Below are positions 32,058 through 40,733 of a stretch of DNA of 64,000 nucleotides, in pieces; the first letter of the stretch is position 1; every line of letters starts with the position of its first letter. The notes below the pieces were generated by a model, which worked only from the letters and a program-made list of their open reading frames with translations, had not been told where the DNA came from and ran no database searches. The position numbers were made by a program, and so were the translations under genes. The DNA comes from Pseudogemmobacter sp044142105 (GTDB taxonomy: Bacteria; Pseudomonadota; Alphaproteobacteria; Rhodobacterales; Rhodobacteraceae): contig NZ_JBGTYM010000002.1 of NCBI RefSeq assembly GCF_044142105.1, positions 619,893-683,892 of the forward strand, written 5' to 3'.

Positions 32058-34961
32058 ATGCCCGCCGATACCGCCCCGACGCCCGATTACCGCGACAGCG
32101 TTTTCCTGCCCGAAACCGAATTCCCGATGCGCGCGGGCCTGCCGCAGCGCGAGCCGGGCTGGTTGGCGCGCTGGGAAAGGATCGGCGTCTATGACCGTCT
32201 GCGGGCGCAGACGGGCCGGGCGCCCTTCGTGCTGCATGACGGTCCGCCCTATGCCAACGGCCATCTGCATATCGGTCACGCGCTGAACAAGGTCTTGAAA
32301 GACATGGTCGTGCGCAGCCAGCAGATGATGGGCCGCGATGCGCGCTATGTGCCGGGCTGGGATTGCCATGGCCTGCCGATCGAATGGAAGATCGAAGAGC
32401 AATACCGCGCCAAGGGCCTGAACAAGGACGATGTCGACACTGTCGCCTTCCGTCAGGAATGCCGCAAATTCGCCGAGGGCTGGATCGACATCCAGCGCGA
32501 GGAATTCAAGCGCCTGGGCGTGACCGGGGCCTGGGACCGGCCCTATCTGACCATGGACTACCACGCCGAGGCGGTGATCGCGGGCGAGTTCCTGAAGTTC
32601 CTGATGAACGGCTCGCTCTATCAGGGCTCGAAGCCGGTCATGTGGTCGCCGGTGGAAAAGACCGCCCTGGCCGAGGCCGAGGTGGAGTATCACGACCATA
32701 CGAGCCATCAGGTTTGGGTCGGTTTCCCGGTTCTGGCCGGGGCCTCGGGTGGCGGTGAACTGGCGGCACAAAAGGCCAAGGTCGTGATCTGGACCACGAC
32801 GCCCTGGACCATCCCGCAGAACCGCGCGGTCGCCTTCAACCCGGCTATCGCCTACGGGCTGTACGAGGTTTCGGGGGAAGCGCCGGGCTTCTATCTTGTC
32901 GCCGACAAGCTGGCGGCAGGTGTTTTTGCCGCTGCCAAGATCGAAGACGGCGCGGTAAAGCGCCTGCGCGATGTGCCGGCGGACGAGCTGCGGGGACTGT
33001 TCCTGGCGCATCCGTTCCGGCGCGTCGAAGGCGGCAAGGGCGAGTGGGACTATGACGTGCCGCTCCTGCCGGGCGAGCATGTGACCGACGATGCGGGCAC
33101 GGGCTTTGTCCATACCGCGCCAAGCCATGGCGATGACGACTATCAGCTGGGCCTCAAATTCGGCCTGCCGATGACCTATAATGTCGAGCCGGACGGGTCG
33201 TATCGCGCCGATCTTCCGCTGTTCGGCGGCCAGCACATCATCCTGCCCGATGGCAAGGAAGGCCCGGCGAATGTCTCTGTGATCAAGCAATTGGCCTATG
33301 CGGGCGCGCTGTTCGCCAAGGGCAAGCTGCGGCATTCCTATCCGCACAGCTGGCGGTCCAAGGCGCCGGTGATCTATCGCAACACGCCGCAATGGTTTGT
33401 TGCCATCGACAAGAAACTTGACGATGGCATGACGACCTATGGCGACACGATACGCAGCCGCGCCCTGACCTCGATCAACCAGCTGGTCGAATGGACGCCC
33501 TCAACCGGGCGCAACCGGCTGCATTCGATGATCGAGGCCCGGCCCGACTGGGTTCTGTCGCGCCAGCGCGCCTGGGGCGTGCCGCTGACCTGCTTTGTGA
33601 AGAAGGGGGCCAAGCCGACCGATGCCGATTTCCTGCTGCGGGACCCGAAGGTGAATGCCCGCATCATCGACGCTTTCGAGAAAGAAGGCGCCGATGTCTG
33701 GTATGTGCAAGGATTCAAGGAAAGAGTGCTGGAAGGAATCGTCGATCCGCAGGATTATGCGCAGGTCATGGATGTGCTGGATGTCTGGTTCGACTCCGGC
33801 TCGACCCATGCCTTCGTTCTGCGCGACCGCGCCGATGGCGCGGCGGATGGCATTGCCGACCTGTATCTGGAAGGCACCGACCAGCATCGCGGCTGGTTCC
33901 ATTCCTCAATGCTTCAGGCCTGCGGCACCAAGGGCCGCGCGCCCTATCGCGGTGTGCTGACCCATGGTTTCACCTTGGACGAGAAGGGCATGAAAATGTC
34001 CAAATCTCTGGGCAACACCGTCGCGCCGCAAGAGGTGATCGACGAATATGGCGCTGATATCCTTAGGCTTTGGGTCGCGCTGGCGGATTACACGGTCGAC
34101 CTGCGCATCGGGAAGGAAATCCTGAAAGGCGTGGCCGACAGCTACCGCCGCCTGCGCAATTCCATGCGCTTCATCCTGGGCAACCTGGCCGGCTTCACCG
34201 AGGCGGAGCGGGTCAGCCCGGAGGAGATGCCGGAACTGGAACGCTGGGTGCTGCATCGTCTGGCGGTTCTGGATGCGCGTGTGCGCGAGGGTTACGCCAG
34301 CTACGACTTCCAGGGCGTGTTCCAGGATCTCTTCACCTTCTGCACCACCGATCTTTCCGCCGTCTATTTCGACATCCGCAAGGATTCGCTCTATTGCGAC
34401 GCGCCCTCCTCGCGCACGCGGCGGGCCTGCCGGACGGTGCTGGACCTTCTCTATCAGCGGCTGACCACCTGGCTGGCGCCGATCCTGACCTTCACCATGG
34501 AAGAGATCTGGCTGTGCCGGAATCCGGGCGACGACTCCTCGGTTCATCTTCTGGACTTCCCGGAAACCCCGATCTCCTGGCGCGATGACGCGCTGGCGGC
34601 GAAATGGGACGGCATCCGTGCGGTGCGCCGCGTTGTCACCGGGGCGCTGGAGATTCAGCGCACGGCCAAGGTGATCGGGGCATCGCTGGAAGCCGCGCCC
34701 GTGGTGCATGTGGCGGATACGGCCATTCTGGCGGCGCTGAAATCGGTGGATTTCGCCGATCTCTGCATCACCAGCGGGCTGCAACTCACCGCCGATCCCG
34801 AGCCGCAGGAGGCGTTCCGTCTGCCGGAAGTACCGGGTGTGGGTGTGGTTTTCGAGCGCGCGCCGGGCGAGAAATGCCAACGCTGCTGGAAGGTCCTGCC
34901 GGATGTGGGTACGCATTCCCATCCGGGTACCTGTGCTCGGTGCAACGCAGCATTGGGCTGA
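32058..34961 (+). CDS. ileS: Isoleucyl-tRNA synthetase
   Basis: Class I aminoacyl-tRNA synthetase charging tRNA-Ile. The 967-residue product has the HIGH motif in GHLHIGHALNK near residue 72, a large editing domain, the KMSKS motif in KGMKMSKSLGN near residue 647, and a C-terminal zinc ribbon (CQRCWKVLPDVG, CARCNAALG), the bacterial type expected to be mupirocin-sensitive. AGAGG precedes the ATG at 32058. The leader contains a perfect intrinsic terminator, suggesting attenuation. Confidence 0.98.
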   Translation: MPADTAPTPDYRDSVFLPETEFPMRAGLPQREPGWLARWERIGVYDRLRAQTGRAPFVLHDGPPYANGHLHIGHALNKVLKDMVVRSQQMMGRDARYVPGWDCHGLPIEWKIEEQYRAKGLNKDDVDTVAFRQECRKFAEGWIDIQREEFKRLGVTGAWDRPYLTMDYHAEAVIAGEFLKFLMNGSLYQGSKPVMWSPVEKTALAEAEVEYHDHTSHQVWVGFPVLAGASGGGELAAQKAKVVIWTTTPWTIPQNRAVAFNPAIAYGLYEVSGEAPGFYLVADKLAAGVFAAAKIEDGAVKRLRDVPADELRGLFLAHPFRRVEGGKGEWDYDVPLLPGEHVTDDAGTGFVHTAPSHGDDDYQLGLKFGLPMTYNVEPDGSYRADLPLFGGQHIILPDGKEGPANVSVIKQLAYAGALFAKGKLRHSYPHSWRSKAPVIYRNTPQWFVAIDKKLDDGMTTYGDTIRSRALTSINQLVEWTPSTGRNRLHSMIEARPDWVLSRQRAWGVPLTCFVKKGAKPTDADFLLRDPKVNARIIDAFEKEGADVWYVQGFKERVLEGIVDPQDYAQVMDVLDVWFDSGSTHAFVLRDRADGAADGIADLYLEGTDQHRGWFHSSMLQACGTKGRAPYRGVLTHGFTLDEKGMKMSKSLGNTVAPQEVIDEYGADILRLWVALADYTVDLRIGKEILKGVADSYRRLRNSMRFILGNLAGFTEAERVSPEEMPELERWVLHRLAVLDARVREGYASYDFQGVFQDLFTFCTTDLSAVYFDIRKDSLYCDAPSSRTRRACRTVLDLLYQRLTTWLAPILTFTMEEIWLCRNPGDDSSVHLLDFPETPISWRDDALAAKWDGIRAVRRVVTGALEIQRTAKVIGASLEAAPVVHVADTAILAALKSVDFADLCITSGLQLTADPEPQEAFRLPEVPGVGVVFERAPGEKCQRCWKVLPDVGTHSHPGTCARCNAALG

Positions 34962-34976
34962 TCTGAAAAGGAAAAT

Positions 34977-35004
34977 GTCGCGGAGGGCCAAGGCCCCCCG
35001 CGAC
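34977..35004 (-). terminator. Intrinsic terminator of the DUF1127 gene (also near the ileS end)
   Basis: A 13-bp stem with one mismatch (34977-34989 with 34992-35004) and AA loop. On the minus strand it is followed by the T-rich ATTTTCCTTTT, so it serves the DUF1127 gene best. Confidence 0.65.
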
Positions 35005-35011
35005 CAGTCCG

Positions 35012-35206
35012 CTAGCCTGCCACAGGGAGTGTGAGGCCAGTCGTCGATGCCTGCGGCGCGACGGCCGCGATGCCCTGACCACGATGCAGAGCTTCCAGAT
35101 CGGCACGGGTCAGACCGATATCCTCGAGCAGCCGGTCGTCGGCCCGTTCCAGCAGGAACGCGGTCGAACGGCGCAGCTGCAGCAGGGTGACGAGACGGGC
35201 GAACAT
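35012..35206 (-). CDS. DUF1127 small protein
   Basis: A 64-residue protein ending with the DUF1127 motif RADDRLLEDIGLTRADLEAL, the arginine-rich helix typical of this alphaproteobacterial family; some members bind RNA or affect phosphate and stress regulation. A strong AAGGAGG precedes the ATG. It is divergent from a LysR regulator; a second DUF1127 gene lies at 46939. Confidence 0.85.
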   Translation of the reverse strand: MFARLVTLLQLRRSTAFLLERADDRLLEDIGLTRADLEALHRGQGIAAVAPQASTTGLTLPVAG

Positions 35207-35246
35207 GAGAACCTCCTTCGGATGATGTCCTTTTGTCTCATGTGGT

Positions 35247-35275
35247 TTGACATTTCACAAACGAATAGCTCTAAT
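35247..35275 (+). promoter_or_regulatory. Sigma-70 promoter of the LysR gene
   Basis: TTGACA (35247-35252), 17-base spacer, TCTAAT (35270-35275). The match is near consensus and predicts transcription from about 35282, which excludes the ATG at 35274 as the LysR start. Confidence 0.65.
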
Positions 35276-35289
35276 GGGCATCATTTGTA

Positions 35290-35303
35290 AAACTCATGAG
35301 TTT
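35290..35303. promoter_or_regulatory. 14-bp perfect palindrome AAACTCATGAGTTT
   Basis: Lies just downstream of the predicted transcription start and ends three bases before the GTG start of the LysR gene. Position and symmetry suggest an autoregulatory operator; it does not follow the LysR T-N11-A rule closely. Confidence 0.5.
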
Positions 35304-35306
35304 GCC

Positions 35307-36203
35307 GTGGCCGCACCGCTCGACAGCGATCTGATGCGCAGCTTTCTGGCCGTGGCCGATACCGGGTCGGTCACAAGCGCCGCCGCGCGGCTGGCGCGCA
35401 CGCAATCGGCCGTCAGCCTGCAGATCAAACGGCTTGAGGAAAGCCTTGGCCAGCCGCTGTTCCAACGCCAGGCGCGCGGGGTGGTTCTGACACCGCGGGG
35501 CGAACAGCTTGTGCCCTATGCGCGCCGCGTGGTGGTGCTTTTGGACGAAGCGGCGCTTGCGTTGCGGGAAAAGCCCCTGGTCGGGCCGGTGCGGGTGGGA
35601 ATCCCCGACGAATATTCCGGCACCATCCTGCCGCGCGCGCTGGCCGCTTTCGACGAGCGGCATGAGGGCGTGCAGGTGACCGTGCGTGTCGACCATTCGG
35701 AAAGCCAGATGCGCGCGCTCGCCGCCGATGAACTGGACCTCGCCGTGATCTATGACTGGTCATATGTCGATGAAGGCGAGATCCTTTGCGTCGATCCTAC
35801 CGTCTGGGCAACCTCGATCACCCATGCCCAGCATCTGCGCAAGCCGGTGCCGGTTTGTACCTATTTCCGGTCGGACTGGTGCCGGGAATTCGCCGAAGGC
35901 TCGCTGAACCGGCAAGGGATTGACTGGCGCGTCGCCTGGTCCTGCGATCTGTCCAGCGGCTTTCGCATCGCCGTAGTGAACGGGATGGGCATCGCGCCCC
36001 TGTCGCGTTCGACCATTCCGGCGGGCTGCCGCGAGCTGACGGCGGCCGACGGCTTCCCGATCGTCGACAGCGCACGCGTGGTGCTGCGGCGCAACCCGCG
36101 CGGCACGTCCCCGGCGGTTGAGGGCATGGCTGCGCTGCTGCGCGAGGCCTTTGCCCCCTTGGCGGGCGCCTTGCCCAGCCCGGCCCGGCGGGCGGCGGAA
36201 TGA
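35307..36203 (+). CDS. LysR-family transcriptional regulator
   Basis: A 298-residue regulator: N-terminal winged helix (LMRSFLAVADTGSVTSAAARLARTQSAVSLQIKRLEESLG) and a C-terminal substrate-binding domain (VGPVRVGIPDEYSGTILPRAL onward). The GTG at 35307 is selected since an upstream ATG (35274) overlaps the -10 box of a strong promoter. Its effector and targets are unknown; the divergent DUF1127 gene is the obvious candidate. It overlaps ogt by four bases. Confidence 0.88.
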   Translation: MAAPLDSDLMRSFLAVADTGSVTSAAARLARTQSAVSLQIKRLEESLGQPLFQRQARGVVLTPRGEQLVPYARRVVVLLDEAALALREKPLVGPVRVGIPDEYSGTILPRALAAFDERHEGVQVTVRVDHSESQMRALAADELDLAVIYDWSYVDEGEILCVDPTVWATSITHAQHLRKPVPVCTYFRSDWCREFAEGSLNRQGIDWRVAWSCDLSSGFRIAVVNGMGIAPLSRSTIPAGCRELTAADGFPIVDSARVVLRRNPRGTSPAVEGMAALLREAFAPLAGALPSPARRAAE

Positions 36204-36640
36204 GGGTTCTGGACACCCCCTTCGGCCCGGTCGCCCTGCGGCTGCGCGAGGGCCGGATCAGCGCGCTGATCTGGGGGCGCGATGGCGACGAGGGCGCACC
36301 GGTGCAGGACGGGCTGCGCCAGCTTGCCGAATATTTCGCGGGGCAGCGGCACGTCTTCGACCTGCCGCTGGATTGGGGCGAGGGGCTGAACGGCGCGGTG
36401 CGCCGGGCGATGGCGGCGATCCCCTTTGGCGAAACCCGCACCTATGGCGAGATCTCAAGGCTTGTCGGCGCTCCGGCGCAGGCGGTGGGCCAGGCCTGCG
36501 GCGCGAACCCGATCCCGATCATCATTCCCTGCCACCGGGTTCTTGGCGCGAAAACCCTGGGCGGCTTCTCGGCGCCCGGCGGGGTCGAGACCAAGGTGGC
36601 GCTCCTGCGCCACGAGGGCGCGGCGGGGCTGCTGATCTGA
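36200..36640 (+). CDS. ogt: Methylated-DNA-[protein]-cysteine methyltransferase
   Basis: Suicide repair enzyme that removes O6-alkyl groups from guanine. The 146-residue product has the acceptor-site signature IPIIIPCHRVLGAKTLGGFS, with the reactive cysteine near residue 112, and the recognition helix region ETRTYGEISRLVGAPAQAVG. The start codon overlaps the LysR stop (ATGA), so it is in the same transcript. Confidence 0.93.
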   Translation: MRVLDTPFGPVALRLREGRISALIWGRDGDEGAPVQDGLRQLAEYFAGQRHVFDLPLDWGEGLNGAVRRAMAAIPFGETRTYGEISRLVGAPAQAVGQACGANPIPIIIPCHRVLGAKTLGGFSAPGGVETKVALLRHEGAAGLLI

Positions 36641-36743
36641 TGATCCGTGCCGGCCTCTGCAGGGCTGATCTTGCGCCCGTCCTGCTGCAACGGTAACGGT
36701 TGCGCGACAGTTCTGTGACACCTTCTGGCGATGGGCGGCCCGA

Positions 36744-37580
36744 TTGAGCCTTGGCGTCTTTCTGGCGGTCCTTGCGGCGGCCTTCCTTCATGCGCTGTGG
36801 AATGCGCTGATCAAACTTGGCACCTCGAAGCTGGGGGCCATGGTGATCATGTCGATTTTCGAAGTGCCGATCGGCCTGGTTCTGGTGGCCTTCCTGCCGC
36901 CTGTGTCGCTGGACTCGATCCCCTGGATCATCGCCGCCGGCTGCACGCATTTCGGATACAAGTTTTTCCTGTCGACGGCTTATGACAAGGGCGACCTGAG
37001 CCGGGTCTATCCCATCGCGCGCGGTGCGGCGCCGATGATCGTGGCGTTGGTCGGCGCCTTCGTTCTGGCGGATGCGCTGAGCGGGCGACAATATCTGGCC
37101 ATCGCGATTCTGGCCCTGGGCATCCTTCTGATGGCGCGGGGCGTCTTCGCGGCGGGCGAAGACCGGCGGCTTCTGCCCTTCGCGCTGGGATCGGCGGCGG
37201 CGACGGCGGCCTATACGCTGTTTGACGGGATAGGGGCGCGGATTTCCGGCTCGGCCGTGGCCTATGTGTCCTGGGTCTTCGTGGCGGATGGGCTGATCTT
37301 CTCGTTGGGGATGCTGGCGCTGCGTGGCCGCGCGATCCTGCCGCGTGAGCCGCGCGCCTGGGGCATGGGGGCGTTTGCAGCCGCCGCCTCTTTCGGCTCC
37401 TATGCGGTGGCGATCTGGGCGATGACCCTGGCGCCCATCGCGCTGGTGGCGGCGCTGCGCGAGACCTCGATCCTCTTTGCCGTGCTGATCGGCTGGCTGG
37501 TCTTTGGCGAGCGTATGGGCAGCGGCAAGGCGGTCGCCGCATTGGTCATTGTCTGCGGCGTGTTGCTGACCCGGATTTAG
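36744..37580 (+). CDS. EamA/DMT-family transporter
   Basis: A 278-residue membrane protein with about ten helices in two repeated EamA halves (MSLGVFLAVLAAAFLHALWN ... ; YTLFDGIGARISGSAVAYVSW ...). The ending LVFGERMGSGKAVAALVIVC is typical of the second repeat. The best start is TTG at 36744, as the nearby ATG at 36731 is in another frame. Likely a metabolite exporter; the substrate is unknown. It converges on pcs with a 34-bp gap. Confidence 0.85.
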   Translation: MSLGVFLAVLAAAFLHALWNALIKLGTSKLGAMVIMSIFEVPIGLVLVAFLPPVSLDSIPWIIAAGCTHFGYKFFLSTAYDKGDLSRVYPIARGAAPMIVALVGAFVLADALSGRQYLAIAILALGILLMARGVFAAGEDRRLLPFALGSAAATAAYTLFDGIGARISGSAVAYVSWVFVADGLIFSLGMLALRGRAILPREPRAWGMGAFAAAASFGSYAVAIWAMTLAPIALVAALRETSILFAVLIGWLVFGERMGSGKAVAALVIVCGVLLTRI

Positions 37581-37614
37581 CCGCGGCAAATTCCCGACGA
37601 AAGCGCGGGTTGCC

Positions 37615-38319
37615 TCAGCGCAGACGGCGGATACCTTCGGGAAGGATCTGCTGCGCTATGCCCGCAAGCGCCAGATAAAGCGAGGTCAGGATCAGGCTCC
37701 AATGCGCGAAGCTGCCTTCGGCGAAGTCGACCCACGCCGCCCAGGCCGCGAAACCGATCCAGGCGATGCAGACCCAGAGATTCATCAGATGCCAGCGCGG
37801 GGTGCGGGTGGGATGGATGAACTTGAGATTGGTGAACATCGCCAATGTCAGGCCCACGGTGACGAAAAGGGTGATCCAGGGCTCGGGATCCACGGCGAAA
37901 AGCACCAGCACGACCATGTTCCAGCAGGCGGGGAAGCCGGCAAAGCTCTTGTCCTTGGTCTTCATCCGCGTGTCGGCGAAATAGACCACCGAGCCGTAGC
38001 AGATCACGATGATCGCCAGCCATCCGGTCCAGCCAGGCAGCAGGCCCGATTTGAACAGCGCGAAGGCGGGGATGAAGACATAGGTCAGATAGTCGACGAT
38101 CAGGTCCATCAGGACGCCGTCATAGGTCGGCCAGTTCTTCTGGGTGTCGTAGCGACGGGCCAGCGGGCCGTCGATCCCGTCGACGATGAGCGCGACGACG
38201 AGCCAGAGGAACATCAGACTCCACTTGCCTTCGACAGCCGCCAGCATGGCAAACATCGACAGGACCGCGCCCGTGGCGGTCAACAAATGGACAGAAAGGG
38301 CCTTGAGGCGCGGTGACAT
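37615..38319 (-). CDS. pcs: Phosphatidylcholine synthase
   Basis: Inner-membrane CDP-alcohol phosphotransferase that condenses choline with CDP-diacylglycerol, a route to phosphatidylcholine found mainly in alphaproteobacteria. The 234-residue product has about seven helices and the family catalytic motif DG-x2-AR-x8-G-x3-D-x3-D, here DGIDGPLARRYD followed by GVLMDLIVDY at residues about 46-75. The start is at 38319 (MSPRLKALSVHLL); an ATG 12 codons upstream is disfavoured. Confidence 0.92.
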   Translation of the reverse strand: MSPRLKALSVHLLTATGAVLSMFAMLAAVEGKWSLMFLWLVVALIVDGIDGPLARRYDTQKNWPTYDGVLMDLIVDYLTYVFIPAFALFKSGLLPGWTGWLAIIVICYGSVVYFADTRMKTKDKSFAGFPACWNMVVLVLFAVDPEPWITLFVTVGLTLAMFTNLKFIHPTRTPRWHLMNLWVCIAWIGFAAWAAWVDFAEGSFAHWSLILTSLYLALAGIAQQILPEGIRRLR

Positions 38320-38496
38320 GGTGCACTTGTTGCCGCAAATGGCCGGGCATTTCAATGCCGCAGCGCGGGGGGCAGGGGCAGGAAGGGCCTACCTGCCGTC
38401 GATCTGCGGCGGTGGCCCGGTTCATTTGCCGCAATGCGCGCCCTGCGCGGCAAGTGGCTCCGTCGCGTCCTGCGTCGGCCGGCTGGCGGTGGTCTG

Positions 38497-39420
38497 TCAG
38501 GCGCGGGGATGCGCCTTGTCGTAGACCTCCATCAGCCGCGCCGCATCGACGGCGGTATAGGCCTGGGTTGTGGACAGCGAGGCATGGCCCAGCAATTCCT
38601 GGATCGCGCGCAGATCGCCCCCGGCGGAAAGCAGATGGGTGGCGAAGCTGTGGCGGAGCGCATGGGGTGTTGCGGTGGCCGGAAGGCCCAGCTGGTTGCG
38701 GGCCTTTTCCATGGCAAGCTGGATGATGCGCGGACTGAGGGGGCCGCCCCGCGCACCGCGGAACAACGGTCCCGCGGGATCGGGTGGATGGGGCAGAAGC
38801 GCGACATAATCGGCCACCGCCTGCGCTGCCTGCGGCAGCACCGGCACAAGCCGCGTCTTGCCGCCCTTGCCGGTGATGCGCAGCACCGGCGGCAGGGGGT
38901 GATCCGCGCCTGTCAGCCCCAGCGCCTCGGAGATCCGCAAACCGCAGCCGTAAAGCAGCGTCACCACGGCGGCATCGCGGGCCTGCTGCCAGTCGCCGCG
39001 CGATTGCTGGCCGGCAACTTCCAGCATCTCTTCCGCGCCCTCGATGCTCAGGGGGCGCGGCAGCTTGCGGCGGTATTTCGGGCCACGGGCCGAAAGAATG
39101 ACTGTGGCTTCAAGGTCTTCGCGCTCGGCTGCCCAGGCGGTGAAGCCTTTCACCGCCGACAGGGCGCGGGCCAGCGAGCGGGAACCCAGCCCCTCGGACC
39201 GGCAGAAGGCCATCCAGGCGCGCAAGTCGGTCTGCGGCGTGGCCAGCACGTCGCGCAGCGCCAGGGGGCCGCCATGATGGTGGGCCAAAAAGCCAAGAAA
39301 ACCAGACACGTCGTGGGAATAGGCTGCCAGCGTGTGGCGCGAGGCACCTTTCAGTGCCTTGAGATGGGCAAGCCATTCCGCAAGGGCGGCAGAGACTTGC
39401 GGAGAGAGGGCGAGGCTCAC
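38497..39420 (-). CDS. xerC: Tyrosine recombinase XerC
   Basis: Site-specific recombinase resolving chromosome dimers at dif with XerD. The 307-residue product has an N-terminal core-binding domain and a catalytic domain with the R-H-R-H-Y set: Arg in YGCGLRISEAL, HxxR in TPHALRHSFATHLL, His in LLGHASLSTTQ, and Tyr in QAYTAVDAARL. It starts with GTG and overlaps the DUF484 stop by three bases, indicating coupling; the DUF484-xerC pairing is widespread and backs XerC against a phage integrase. Confidence 0.94.
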   Translation of the reverse strand: MSLALSPQVSAALAEWLAHLKALKGASRHTLAAYSHDVSGFLGFLAHHHGGPLALRDVLATPQTDLRAWMAFCRSEGLGSRSLARALSAVKGFTAWAAEREDLEATVILSARGPKYRRKLPRPLSIEGAEEMLEVAGQQSRGDWQQARDAAVVTLLYGCGLRISEALGLTGADHPLPPVLRITGKGGKTRLVPVLPQAAQAVADYVALLPHPPDPAGPLFRGARGGPLSPRIIQLAMEKARNQLGLPATATPHALRHSFATHLLSAGGDLRAIQELLGHASLSTTQAYTAVDAARLMEVYDKAHPRA

Positions 39421-40109
39421 GCCAGCCAGCGCCGCATCGTGCGCTCGAACACCCCGGCGAAGAAGGCGAGCAGATCGCTGCCCTGAGTGGGTTTGAAATG
39501 ATGCGGATCCTCGGCGCCCAGAACCAGCATTCCGGGCAGGCGGCGCTGGCCGAAATCAAGCCGCAAAAGGGCCTCTGAGCGGATGAAACCGGCGCGGTCG
39601 CCATAGAGCGCGTCGCCCTCGGGCATGGTCTGGCGCAGGGTGACCGGGCGCAGCGGCACATTGCGCCCCCCCGAGATATAGCGGGAGATGAAACCCGGCT
39701 CCGCCACATACAGCACATCGCCCAGGCGGCGAAGGGCGGGATCGTCGCCTTCGACCTTGGATTCCAGCACGAGGCGGGCGCAATCGACGCGCAGGGTGGC
39801 GGCGACATCGGTGGCCAGGGTTTTCAGGAAATCCTCGAAGCTCAGCGGGTCGAGCATCTGCAGGATGGCGCGGTGGACGAGGTTGGTGCCGGCGAGGTTT
39901 TCGTAGGCCGCGGCGATGACGGAACGGTGGGTGTCTTCCAGCCGTTCCAGCCGGGTTTCCAGCCGCTGCATCGCGATGCCGCGCAGGTCTACCACGTTGT
40001 TTCCCATGGCTCTTTCATTCGCAGCGACAAGGGCATTCATCACGTCGCGATCTTCCAGCAGGGTTTCCGGCTCGGACAGGATGCGGTCGCGGAGGTCTGG
40101 TTCGATCAT
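39417..40109 (-). CDS. DUF484 family protein
   Basis: A 230-residue soluble protein beginning MIEPDLRDRILSEPETLLED, with a coiled-coil stretch (AMQRLETRLERLEDTHRSV) and a GAF-like C-terminal region (LPGMLVLGAEDPHHF, the usual end of DUF484). The family is found next to xerC in most proteobacteria; the function is unknown. The ATG at 40109 gives the typical N-terminus. Upstream lies the accessory insertion of 40.1-42.2 kb. Confidence 0.9.
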   Translation of the reverse strand: MIEPDLRDRILSEPETLLEDRDVMNALVAANERAMGNNVVDLRGIAMQRLETRLERLEDTHRSVIAAAYENLAGTNLVHRAILQMLDPLSFEDFLKTLATDVAATLRVDCARLVLESKVEGDDPALRRLGDVLYVAEPGFISRYISGGRNVPLRPVTLRQTMPEGDALYGDRAGFIRSEALLRLDFGQRRLPGMLVLGAEDPHHFKPTQGSDLLAFFAGVFERTMRRWLA

Positions 40110-40233
40110 GGAAACTCGGCCCGGTTCTTCTTGTGGTTCGCGCCGCAGTATAGGCGGAAAAGGCCAAGGGGCGGTAGGGCCTGAGCGCAACAGGCGGGGG
40201 ATTTCGGCGGCCGCAAGCGCGGCGGAAGGGGAT

Positions 40234-40277
40234 GTCTTCCGAAGGTCTTCCCAACGTCTTCCGAACGTCTTCCGGGT
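40234..40277. repeat. Four tandem 11-bp repeats
   Basis: Units of consensus GTCTTCCGAAC start at 40234, 40245, 40256 and 40267, with one to three changes each. They lie 125 bases upstream of the DUF484 start, in a 624-bp stretch (40110-40733) that otherwise holds only a doubtful small frame. One helical turn spacing suits cooperative protein binding. Confidence 0.7.
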
Positions 40278-40432
40278 GGGGGCATGTGCGCCGCCGATCA
40301 TCGACGTGTTGCACGGCGCCTTCCAAGGGGTCGGCAGGGGGGAGCCGCAGGGCCGAAACCATCGCGTATTACCGCAAGCGGGAGGAGAGCCATGACGGGC
40401 CGAAGCCGGGTTTTGGCGATCTGGCGCGGGAG

Positions 40433-40567
40433 ATGGGCGAGGCCTGGGCCGACGAGGGGCCGGGGCTGGAGCAGAACGCGCGGGCGAAGCTGCAGGAGTT
40501 GATGCAGCGGAAGTTCGGGGCGAAGGGCGTGCCGGCGGGGGAGAAGGGGGAGCCTTGGCTGAGGTGA
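40433..40567 (+). pseudogene. Possible decayed small gene
   Basis: From the ATG at 40433 a 44-residue frame reads MGEAWADEGPGLEQNARAKL and continues with QELMQRKFGAKG; protein-like sequence extends upstream of that ATG in the same frame (GPKPGFGDLARE) without a start. A strong GGAGGA and ATG at 40392 lie one frame off, giving an implausible Arg-rich peptide. One base change would join the ribosome site to the sensible frame, so this may be a frameshifted remnant. No family recognised. Confidence 0.35.
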
Positions 40568-40733
40568 GGGGGGCTAGACGCCAGATGCCGGGGTTGGCGC
40601 TCGCGAGGGCTGGCGGCTTTGGACGCGACAATAGTTAGGTCAAAGCGGTATTCGTTGCTTTTCAAGCCCAAAACGTGAAGTAAGCTATAGGAAGGCGGTA
40701 GGTACCACCAGTAACCAGAGGCGAAGCAAACGA

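Noticed and set aside
38497..39420. The tyrosine recombinase as an integrase of a mobile element
   Set aside because: Its coupling to DUF484, its length and full motif set are those of chromosomal XerC; no att sites or element genes are next to it.
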